Source: Gammaproteobacteria bacterium (lineage in GTDB: Bacteria; Pseudomonadota; Gammaproteobacteria; Burkholderiales; Thiobacillaceae). Taken from it: a DNA stretch of 7,642 nt. Each line of letters opens with the position of its first letter. Position 1 is the stretch's first letter. The notes beneath the pieces are model-generated. The model saw only the letters and a list, made by a program, of their open reading frames with translations, did no database searches and had not been told where the DNA came from. Below, piece after piece: positions 1 to 5,518 of the stretch. The stretch is taken from positions 1 to 7,642 of the forward strand of contig JAHJNP010000022.1 in the NCBI GenBank assembly GCA_018820745.1, written 5' to 3'. A program made the translations under genes and the position numbers.

Positions 1-288
<288 letters not shown>

Positions 289-294
289 TCCCGC

Positions 295-329
295 GGCGGG
301 CGCGAGGCGGCTTAGCCATCGCGCCCGCC
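295..329 (+). terminator. GC-rich hairpin between gltD and glrK
   Basis: A perfect 11-bp stem (295-305, GGCGGGCGCGA, pairing with 319-329) encloses a 13-base loop that itself contains GGC-TTA-GCC. It begins seven bases after the gltD stop codon. No T-run follows, so it is not a standard intrinsic terminator. It could protect the gltBD mRNA 3' end, partly attenuate read-through into glrK, or assist termination at the end of the glt operon. The pairing is seen directly; the role is inferred. Confidence 0.4.
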
Positions 330-366
330 CACCTCGGGGTACGCTGAGACATTGCCACCCGCCCCC

Positions 367-1800
367 ATGCTTTCCGGACCTTATTACCCCCGTTCCTTCA
401 CCATTCTGGTCATCGTCGCCATGGGCGTGCTGATCGTGCCGCTGGCGAGCGGCCTGATCAACGCGGTGCACGTGCTGCAGGGCGTCGCCGACACCCAGCG
501 CCAGTTCACCCGCAATAGCCTCGCCATCACGCGCGACGTGCGGCAGATCGCCGAATCGGTGAGCCAGTTGCAGCGCACTGCCGGGCAGTACCATCTGCTG
601 CAGGACGCCGAATTCGCGCCCGCCCTGCGAACCCGCTACGACGAACTGCAAACCCTGCTGGCGCAACTTGACGGCGAACTCGTCGACGCGCCGGCACGCA
701 CCACGCTGGCCGCGCTCGGGACACGCAGCCGCGCGCTGTACCGCCAGCTGCAACCCGGCGCATTTCTCGACAGCGCGCGCTTCAATGCGCTCGAGCCTGC
801 GTTCGACGCGCTGCATGTCGATACGCGCACCCTGCTCGCCGAGGCCGACGCCGCGGTGCAAAGCGAATTGCAGGCGCTGGAGGCGACCGTGCAAGCCACC
901 CGCCAGCGGCTGATCGTGCTGGCGCTGGCTCTGATTCCGCTGACGCTGCTGTTGGCTGCGGTGTTTTCCTGGATGATCAACCGCCCGATCAAACAGCTCA
1001 AGGCCTCGATCCAGCAGCTCGGCCAGGCCGACCTGCGTCCGCTGCCGGCGATCAGCGGACCGCAGGACATCGTCGAGCTGGGGCGTGAAATCGACTGGCT
1101 GCGCCAGCGTCTGCAGGCGCTGGAGGACCAGAAGCTGCGCTTTTTGCGCCACGTGTCGCACGAACTGAAAACGCCGCTGGCGTCCCTGCGCGAAGGCGTC
1201 GCGCTGCTGGACGACGAGCTGGCGGGCAGCCTCAACGCGCGCCAGCGCAGCATCGTCGCCATCATGGACAGCGCCAGCCGCGACCTGCAAAAACGCATCG
1301 AAGACCTGATCCGCTACAGCGGTATGATGCGCGACGCCACCCTGCGGCCCACCAGCGAGCACGCGCTGGCAGACGTACTCGCCGGCGCGCTGGCGCGGCA
1401 ACGGCTGGCACTCGACGCGCGCGGCTTTCAGGTCGAGACGCAGCTGAATGCCCCCACCGTGCACTGCGATCGCAGCCAGCTGGAAACCGTGCTGGACAAC
1501 CTGCTGTCCAATGCGATCAAATTCAGCCCCGAGGGGGGGCGCATCCTGGTGAAGAGCGAGCCGCTCGACGCCGCAATCGCGCTGTGGGTGTGCGACCAGG
1601 GCGAAGGCATACCCGAAGCCGAGCGCAGCCGCGTCTTCGAGCCATTTTTCCAGGGCGCGCGCCAGCCCGCCAGCACGGTCAAGGGCAGCGGACTGGGCTT
1701 GTCGATCGTGCGCGAATCGATGCTGGCTGCGGGCGGCGGCGTCGAGGTGGTCGATTGCCCGCCGTGGTCGACCTGTTTTCGTTTAACCTGGCCCGTTTAA
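367..1800 (+). CDS. glrK: Sensor histidine kinase GlrK (QseE family)
   Basis: Inner-membrane sensor kinase that autophosphorylates and passes phosphate to GlrR (encoded two genes on). With the ATG at 367 it has 477 residues, close to the enteric protein (about 475), and the N-terminus MLSGPYYPRSF aligns with the enteric start; an in-frame TTG at 352 would add five residues. Neither start has a good Shine-Dalgarno. Order: TM1 about 12-35, a helical periplasmic sensor region about 36-180, TM2 about 182-204, HAMP about 205-255, then HisKA with RHVSHELKTPLASLREG and phosphoacceptor His265. The catalytic domain has N-box DNLLSNA (Asn382), G1 DQGEGIP (410-416), FEPFFQG (424-430) and G2 KGSGLGLSIV (439-448), all intact. 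The combination FLRHxSHELKTPLASxREG, the FFQG box and the gene order kinase-lipoprotein-regulator identify GlrK/QseE rather than a generic kinase. Confidence 0.9.
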   Translation: MLSGPYYPRSFTILVIVAMGVLIVPLASGLINAVHVLQGVADTQRQFTRNSLAITRDVRQIAESVSQLQRTAGQYHLLQDAEFAPALRTRYDELQTLLAQLDGELVDAPARTTLAALGTRSRALYRQLQPGAFLDSARFNALEPAFDALHVDTRTLLAEADAAVQSELQALEATVQATRQRLIVLALALIPLTLLLAAVFSWMINRPIKQLKASIQQLGQADLRPLPAISGPQDIVELGREIDWLRQRLQALEDQKLRFLRHVSHELKTPLASLREGVALLDDELAGSLNARQRSIVAIMDSASRDLQKRIEDLIRYSGMMRDATLRPTSEHALADVLAGALARQRLALDARGFQVETQLNAPTVHCDRSQLETVLDNLLSNAIKFSPEGGRILVKSEPLDAAIALWVCDQGEGIPEAERSRVFEPFFQGARQPASTVKGSGLGLSIVRESMLAAGGGVEVVDCPPWSTCFRLTWPV

Positions 1801-1816
1801 GCTGTCCGATGCCGCA

Positions 1817-2305
1817 ATGACGTTCAAATCCACCTTTCTTGCCGGGCTGTTGCTGATGCTGGGCGCCTGTGCCGCCGTGCCCGAGCGCCCGACAGCGGCT
1901 ACCCTTGCGACAACCCCCGCCCAGTCAACCAGACTGGACGCGACAGCGCTGCTGAGCGAGTTGACGCGGGTGGCTTCGCTGTCGCCCGAACAGCGACGCC
2001 GTGAACTGGCTGGGCTGGAGGGCGAGCGCCGCCTCGACGCCGCCCGGCGTTTTCAGTTGGCCGCCCTGCTGGAGCGCGAGGACAGCGTGGAGGCGCTCGA
2101 ACGCAGCCTGACAACGCTGGGTACGATCACCGACCTCAATCCCCGCGCACAACCGTTGGCCGAGCTGATGAAAAAGTCGCTCAAGGCGCGTATCGAGCTC
2201 AAGCAGCAGACCGCGCGCGCGCAGGAATTGCAGGACAAGCTCGACCAGATCAAGGCGCTGGAAAAATCGCTGCAACAGCGCAACATCCCCGACAAGACAC
2301 CATGA
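1817..2305 (+). CDS. qseG: QseG-like outer-membrane lipoprotein
   Basis: A 162-residue lipoprotein between kinase and regulator, the place of qseG (yfhG) in enteric bacteria, where the product is an outer-membrane lipoprotein that influences the kinase. The N-terminus MTFKSTFLAGLLLMLGAC is a lipoprotein signal with lipobox LGAC (Cys18). Residue +2 is Ala, which fits outer-membrane sorting. A Pro/Thr-rich linker follows, then a helical part (SPEQRRRELAGLEGE and onward), and the end (about 116-155) is a charged Gln/Lys/Glu-rich likely coiled coil. It is clearly shorter than the enteric protein (about 237 residues). It begins 16 bases after the glrK stop without a clear ribosome site and its stop overlaps the glrR start (ATGA at 2302-2305), so translational coupling is likely. 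Position and lipobox are firm; orthology rests mostly on context, because such lipoproteins diverge fast. Confidence 0.8.
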   Translation: MTFKSTFLAGLLLMLGACAAVPERPTAATLATTPAQSTRLDATALLSELTRVASLSPEQRRRELAGLEGERRLDAARRFQLAALLEREDSVEALERSLTTLGTITDLNPRAQPLAELMKKSLKARIELKQQTARAQELQDKLDQIKALEKSLQQRNIPDKTP

Positions 2306-3651
2306 AAAAACCCTGCATTCTAGTGGTCGACGACGACGCGTCGCTGCGCGAGTTGATCACGCTGCGACTGGAGGCCAATGGCTTCAGGGTCGAAGCGGTC
2401 GACAGCGGCGAAGCCGCGCTGGCGCAACTGGCGCTGACGCGCCCCGAAGCCGTGCTGACCGACATGCAGATGGCCGGCATGGACGGCATGGCGCTGTTTC
2501 GCGCCATCCATGCGCGCGACCCGGCGCTGCCGGTGATCGTGCTGACGGCGCACGGCACCATTCCGGACGCGGTGGCCGCCACCCAGCAGGGGCTGTTCGG
2601 CTACCTGACCAAGCCCTACGACGCGCCCACCCTGATCGATCTGCTGAAACGCGCCACCCGGCTGGCGAGCGGCAATCCCGATGCCGACGACGACAGCTGG
2701 CGCAGCGAAATCATCACGGCCAGCCCGGCGATGGGCGCACTCCTGGCCGAAGCCCGGCTGGCCGCGCAAAGCGACGCGTCGGTCCTGATTCAGGGCGAAT
2801 CGGGCACCGGCAAGGAGTTGCTGGCGCGTGCGATCCACCGCGCCAGCCCGCGCCACGCCAAGCCTTTCGTTGCGATCAACTGCGGCGCGATTCCAGCCGA
2901 ACTGCTCGAATCGGAACTGTTCGGCCATGTGAAGGGCGCGTTCACCGGCGCGGCGCGCGACCACCTCGGCCTGTTCCTGAGCGCCGAGGGCGGCACCGTG
3001 CTGCTTGACGAGATCGGCGACATGCCCGCGCAGCTGCAGGTCAAGCTGCTGCGCGTGCTGCAGGAAGGCGAGGTTCGGCCGGTCGGCGCGACCGAAACAC
3101 GGCCCGTCGACGTACGCATTTTGTCGGCCACCCACCGCAATCTGGAGGAGGCGATCGCCAGCGGCGAATTCCGCGAAGACCTGTATTACCGCCTCAACGT
3201 CGTCACCCTGACGCTGCCGCCATTGCGCGAGCGGCGCGAGGACATCCCGCTGCTGGCGCGGCATTTCCTTACCGTGCTGACGGAAAAATACCGCCGCCGC
3301 ATCCATGGCTTTTCGCCAGACGCGCTCGACATGCTGACGGCGGCCGACTGGCCGGGCAACATCCGCCAGCTGCACAACGTGCTGGAGCAATGCTGCGCGC
3401 TGTGCACCACGTCCACCATTCCCGCGAGCCTGGTGGCGCGCGCGCTGCGCGACAAGCCGGCCGAGATCCAGCCGCTGGCCGAGGCACGCTCGACCTTCGA
3501 GCGCGATTACCTGATCTCCCTCCTCAAGCTCACCCGCGGCCAAGTCAGCGAAGTGGCGCGGCTGGCCGGACGCAACCGTACCGAAGTGTACCGGCTGCTG
3601 CAACGCCACGGCCTCACCCCCGCGCTGTTCAAGGACCACGACGAAGGCTGA
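2302..3651 (+). CDS. glrR: Sigma-54-dependent response regulator GlrR (QseF family)
   Basis: Cytoplasmic transcription activator of 449 residues (enteric GlrR is about 444) that, once phosphorylated by GlrK, drives sigma-54 RNA polymerase. Receiver domain 1-120: acidic pocket Asp10-Asp12, phosphoacceptor Asp54, Thr82 and Lys104; the stretch [17 protein letters not shown] is nearly that of E. coli GlrR. The AAA+ domain is about 137-370: Walker A GESGTGKE (165-172), the sigma-54-contact loop GAFTGA (212-217, intact), Walker B ending in Asp236-Glu237, and [12 protein letters not shown] (from 290) with the sensor/arginine region. A Fis-type helix-turn-helix ends the protein (415-435); its [15 protein letters not shown] matches the enteric AGRNRTEFYKLLSRH almost residue for residue, so the operator is probably conserved. 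All catalytic residues are present. The start overlaps the qseG stop by four bases. Two sigma-54 promoters with GlrR-type sites lie directly downstream. Confidence 0.95.
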   Translation: MKKPCILVVDDDASLRELITLRLEANGFRVEAVDSGEAALAQLALTRPEAVLTDMQMAGMDGMALFRAIHARDPALPVIVLTAHGTIPDAVAATQQGLFGYLTKPYDAPTLIDLLKRATRLASGNPDADDDSWRSEIITASPAMGALLAEARLAAQSDASVLIQGESGTGKELLARAIHRASPRHAKPFVAINCGAIPAELLESELFGHVKGAFTGAARDHLGLFLSAEGGTVLLDEIGDMPAQLQVKLLRVLQEGEVRPVGATETRPVDVRILSATHRNLEEAIASGEFREDLYYRLNVVTLTLPPLRERREDIPLLARHFLTVLTEKYRRRIHGFSPDALDMLTAADWPGNIRQLHNVLEQCCALCTTSTIPASLVARALRDKPAEIQPLAEARSTFERDYLISLLKLTRGQVSEVARLAGRNRTEVYRLLQRHGLTPALFKDHDEG

Positions 3652-3652
3652 G

Positions 3653-3670
3653 TGTCGGGCGGCGGCGACG
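3653..3670. promoter_or_regulatory. Probable GlrR-binding site A (7/8 match)
   Basis: TGTC-N10-GACG, two bases after the glrR stop. It matches the E. coli GlrR site TGTC-N10-GACA at seven of eight positions and contains the core GTCG-N8-CGAC shared with sites B and C. Its centre is about 84 bases upstream of the -24 GG of the promoter at 3744, an enhancer-like distance. A lone GACA half-site at 3706-3709 has no partner arm. Confidence 0.6.
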
Positions 3671-3743
3671 CCTTCCTCGCCGGGCTGGCGATCAATCCCC
3701 GCGCCGACAGTCCATCCGCATGATACAAAACAGTTTTCTTGAC

Positions 3744-3759
3744 TGGCACGGCCGCTGCT
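3744..3759 (+). promoter_or_regulatory. Sigma-54 (-24/-12) promoter of the DUF1328 gene
   Basis: TGGCACG-GCCG-CTGCT against the consensus TGGCACG-N4-TTGCW: one mismatch in twelve fixed positions. GG at 3745-3746 and GC at 3757-3758 have the exact required spacing. The predicted transcript start is about 3770, giving a 43-base leader. An A/T-rich stretch holding AAAACAGTTTT (3727-3737) lies just upstream. I found no convincing IHF site between box A and the promoter. Confidence 0.82.
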
Positions 3760-3812
3760 TCAGAGGGAAGACCGCCTTGTGGCGCGTTGACCAACCCCGA
3801 GAGGAGAACACC

Positions 3813-3980
3813 ATGTTTGGATGGGCCGTTACGTTTCTGATCGTCGCAATCATCGCCGGAATTTTCGGCTTTGCCGGGCTGGCCGGCACCGCCGCCTGGA
3901 TCGCCAAGGTGCTGTTCGTCGTCGGTCTGGCGGTATTTCTGGTGCTGCTGGTTACGGGCCGCCGCCCGCCAGCCGTTTAA
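3813..3980 (+). CDS. DUF1328 / YtjA-family small membrane protein
   Basis: A 55-residue inner-membrane protein. The start [25 protein letters not shown], the segment [19 protein letters not shown] and the ending GRR match the UPF0391/DUF1328 (YtjA) family, whose members are about 50-60 residues with two membrane helices (here about 4-22 and 29-48). The molecular function of the family is not established. The ATG at 3813 has a good ribosome site (GGAG at 3803-3806, six-base gap). The gene stands alone between a sigma-54 promoter with a GlrR-type site and a strong hairpin terminator, so its expression is inferred to depend on GlrR and sigma-54, hence on envelope signals. The predicted transcript is only about 250 bases. 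Confidence 0.9.
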   Translation: MFGWAVTFLIVAIIAGIFGFAGLAGTAAWIAKVLFVVGLAVFLVLLVTGRRPPAV

Positions 3981-3996
3981 CCGCTCGTTGCGCAGG

Positions 3997-4021
3997 AAGG
4001 GGAGGCAAGCCTCCCCTTTTT
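3997..4021 (+). terminator. Intrinsic terminator after the DUF1328 gene
   Basis: Stem AAGGGGAGG (3997-4005) pairs with CCTCCCCTT (4010-4018) around the loop CAAG, followed by T residues to 4021. It lies 16 bases after the stop and is a textbook intrinsic terminator. It separates the DUF1328 unit from the EF-hand operon and its control region. Confidence 0.88.
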
Positions 4022-4041
4022 CATTGCCTGCTTTCCCGGCT

Positions 4042-4059
4042 TGTCGCCGATGGCCGACA
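4042..4059. promoter_or_regulatory. Perfect GlrR-binding site B
   Basis: TGTCGCCGATGGCCGACA matches TGTC-N10-GACA at all eight positions, and the flanking T and A extend the dyad to TTGTCG...CGACAA (4041-4060). It lies 20 bases past the terminator, in non-coding DNA. Its centre is 157-158 bases upstream of the -24 GG of the EF-hand operon promoter and 63 bases (six helical turns) from the centre of site C. Confidence 0.75.
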
Positions 4060-4104
4060 AAATAATCCAGTAAGAACAATCGCTTGACAAACCCCATCCG
4101 GATC

Positions 4105-4122
4105 CGTCGCCGACAGGCGACA
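4105..4122. promoter_or_regulatory. Probable GlrR-binding site C (7/8 match)
   Basis: CGTCGCCGACAGGCGACA matches TGTC-N10-GACA at seven of eight positions and has the same GTCG-N8-CGAC core as sites A and B. Its centre is about 94-95 bases upstream of the -24 GG at 4208, about one helical turn further out than site A is from its own promoter, so the two are on a similar face of the DNA. Confidence 0.68.
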
Positions 4123-4181
4123 TACCGGCCGCACAGCCGGGTGAAATTCGGCATCCAGCACCGCACGAACCATCCATCTAT

Positions 4182-4203
4182 CTGTTTTTATTAAATAAAA
4201 CAG
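4182..4203. promoter_or_regulatory. A/T-rich dyad next to the -24 element
   Basis: CTGTTTT (4182-4188) and AAAACAG (4197-4203) form an inverted repeat around an 8-base A/T centre, ending four bases before the sigma-54 promoter. It could be a bend between enhancer and promoter (IHF-like, although the IHF consensus match is poor), or an operator for another regulator. The symmetry is seen; the role is not known. Confidence 0.35.
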
Positions 4204-4206
4204 CGC

Positions 4207-4222
4207 TGGCACGGTCGTCGCT
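4207..4222 (+). promoter_or_regulatory. Sigma-54 (-24/-12) promoter of the EF-hand operon
   Basis: TGGCACG-GTCG-TCGCT: one mismatch from TGGCACG-N4-TTGCW, with GG at 4208-4209 and GC at 4220-4221 exactly spaced. The predicted start is about 4233, giving a 46-base leader before the ATG at 4279, very like that of the DUF1328 unit. The two promoters also share the bases around the elements (CTGGCACGG or the like, and a -12 ending GCT). Confidence 0.82.
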
Positions 4223-4278
4223 ATACACGGCTTGAGTGCACCTGCATTCGTACGAACTCAATCATCAAGGAGCTAAAC

Positions 4279-4563
4279 ATGAAATCCTTTCACTCCCACT
4301 TACTGACCCTCACGCTTGCCGGGCTGCTGGGCGCCGCCTCGGCGTCTGCCTTGGCCCAGTCCATGGCCGAGGCCGCCTCACCCGCGGGCGCATCCAGCTT
4401 CAAAAGCTTCGACAGCAATAACGACGGCCAGATCAGCCTGGAGGAATTCAAGGCTCAGGGCGGCGATGAGCAGGTCTTCACCGAAATCGACACCGACCAG
4501 GACAAGCGCTTGAGCCAGGATGAGTTCGCCAGGCGAGGCAAGCCCAGCACCCAACGCTACTGA
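4279..4563 (+). CDS. Secreted EF-hand protein
   Basis: A 94-residue protein with a signal peptide (residues 1-26, ending ALA before Gln27), so the mature periplasmic form is about 68 residues and is almost entirely an EF-hand pair. Loop 1 is DSNNDGQISLEE (45-56), canonical at every ligand position. Loop 2 is DTDQDKRLSQDE (71-82), with Lys76 where Gly is usual but acidic ligands kept. It most likely binds Ca2+ and acts as a small sensor or buffer; no partner can be named. AAGGAG (4267-4272) sits six bases before the ATG. It is first in the unit 4279-5448, behind the sigma-54 promoter and GlrR sites B and C. Its signal peptide and loop 1 region closely match the next gene, at DNA level too, marking a tandem duplication. 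Confidence 0.87.
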   Translation: MKSFHSHLLTLTLAGLLGAASASALAQSMAEAASPAGASSFKSFDSNNDGQISLEEFKAQGGDEQVFTEIDTDQDKRLSQDEFARRGKPSTQRY

Positions 4564-4607
4564 CTGCCTGGGCATTCATTTTGTTGAGCCATGAACAGGA
4601 GGTCAAC

Positions 4608-5090
4608 ATGAAACACCGCAACCCCAACATGCTGAAGCTGGCACTTGCCGGTGTGCTGATTGCCGGCTCGGCGTCCGCCCTGGCCGTTCCCACAATGCCG
4701 TGGTTCAAGACCTACGACAGCAACGTCGACGGCAAGATCAGCCTGGAAGAGTTTCAGGCTCAGGGCGGCCCCGTCAAGGCTTTCCACGATGCTGACATCA
4801 ACCGTGACTTGCTGTTGGACACGGACGAGCTTGCCAATGCAAGTGTCCGTAACGAGCGCGTTTTGCCTGGCAAATACATCGAAGATGCCTGGATCACGAC
4901 GAAAGTGAAAGCGGTTCTGCTGAAAAACGACATCATGAAAGGCCTTGGCGTGAACGTTGAAACAAGCCAGGGCACGGTCCAGCTATCGGGCTGGGTCGAC
5001 ACGCCAGACCAGATTGCCCGGGCCGAAAAAATCGCGCTCGGCGTCGAGGGCGTTAAAGCGGTCCGCAACGACCTGCAGATCAAACCTTGA
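4608..5090 (+). CDS. Secreted EF-hand and BON-domain fusion protein
   Basis: A 160-residue exported protein. The signal peptide ends about residue 26 (SALA). The first EF-hand loop is DSNVDGKISLEE (37-48), followed by FQAQGG as in the preceding gene. The second is DINRDLLLDTDE (63-74), keeping the acidic ligands but with Leu68 for Gly. Residues about 91-160 form a BON domain (IEDAWITTKVKAVLL, then TVQLSGWVDT, then AEKIALGVEGVKAVRNDL), the OsmY-type fold linked to phospholipid or envelope binding in known members. A calcium-responsive envelope-binding role is inferred, not shown. The start is fixed by a strong site AGGAGGT (4597-4603); an upstream TTG at 4581 would spoil the signal peptide. 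It lies 44 bases after the first EF-hand gene and 28 before the lipoprotein gene, with no terminator between, so is probably co-transcribed. Confidence 0.9.
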   Translation: MKHRNPNMLKLALAGVLIAGSASALAVPTMPWFKTYDSNVDGKISLEEFQAQGGPVKAFHDADINRDLLLDTDELANASVRNERVLPGKYIEDAWITTKVKAVLLKNDIMKGLGVNVETSQGTVQLSGWVDTPDQIARAEKIALGVEGVKAVRNDLQIKP

Positions 5091-5118
5091 TTCGCAAAGG
5101 CCCAAAGGAGAGTTACCT

Positions 5119-5448
5119 ATGCACAAGACCATGCCACACCTCAACGACGAACCCATGCATTTGCATGAATGGACAGGGCCGGCCAAGTCGAAGCGTGCCC
5201 ACCCCTGGCAGGCTTCCTATGCCGTGCTGGCCGTGCTGACCAGCCTGCTGGTCCTGAACGGCTGCGACAACCAGGACTCGGCAGAGCAGGCGAGTGAACA
5301 GGTCGAGCAGCAAATGAAGGATCGGCCGCTATATGACGATGCCGCCAGCCGGCCCATGCCCGAGGCGGGCGCGCCGGCCGCGGACGAAGCGCCCGCGCAG
5401 CCGGGCGAAACGACCGAACCCCTCGGAGAAGATCCACAAACGCAGTGA
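5119..5448 (+). CDS. Small putative lipoprotein, function unknown
   Basis: A 109-residue protein with no recognised domain. Residues 32-48 are hydrophobic and end in a lipobox, LNGC with Cys49; the following Asp50 would, by the enteric +2 rule, favour retention in the inner membrane. The leader is unusual: about 31 polar, His-rich residues precede the hydrophobic core. Two internal ATGs (5131 and 5155) could shorten it, but the ATG at 5119 has the good ribosome site AAAGGAG (5104-5110). The mature part is acidic and disordered, rich in Glu, Gln, Ala and Pro (EQASEQVEQQ, then Pro/Ala repeats). It might instead be a single-pass membrane protein. It is last in the operon with the EF-hand and EF-hand/BON genes, so presumably under the same sigma-54 control. 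Confidence 0.72.
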   Translation: MHKTMPHLNDEPMHLHEWTGPAKSKRAHPWQASYAVLAVLTSLLVLNGCDNQDSAEQASEQVEQQMKDRPLYDDAASRPMPEAGAPAADEAPAQPGETTEPLGEDPQTQ

Positions 5449-5465
5449 GCGGCCGCGCCAATAAA

Positions 5466-5497
5466 AAAGGCCGGGCGCCATCACGCACCCGGCCTTT
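5466..5497. terminator. Hairpin terminator between convergent units
   Basis: AAAGGCCGGG (5466-5475) pairs with CCCGGCCTTT (5488-5497) over a 12-base loop. Read on the minus strand, the stem is followed by TTTTTTAT, so it is a strong intrinsic terminator for the porin gene. On the plus strand only three T residues end the stem, so it is weaker for the EF-hand operon, although it still sits 17 bases after that operon's last stop. Confidence 0.85.
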
Positions 5498-5518
5498 CAG
5501 GTTGATGCCACCCGCCGG

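Noticed and set aside
1404..1418. Sigma-54-like TGGCACT...GCGC within glrK
   Set aside because: Spacing fits but the -12 part is poor and it sits inside a conserved coding region with no gene to drive.
2320..3639. Long open frame on the minus strand opposite glrR
   Set aside because: It is the antisense shadow of a GC-rich, strongly conserved gene; its product shows no domain and there is no ribosome site.
4084..4089. Perfect TTGACA -35 hexamer
   Set aside because: No -10 at 16-18 bases downstream; it lies between GlrR sites B and C.
4182..4203. LexA box
   Set aside because: CTG and CAG are 16 bases apart rather than the 10 of an enteric SOS box.
4639..4657. TGGCAC in the second EF-hand gene
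   Set aside because: No GC at the required spacing; it is signal-peptide coding sequence.
5154..5167. Palindrome CATGCA-TT-TGCATG
   Set aside because: Short, within coding sequence, and explained by Met-His and Leu-His codons.
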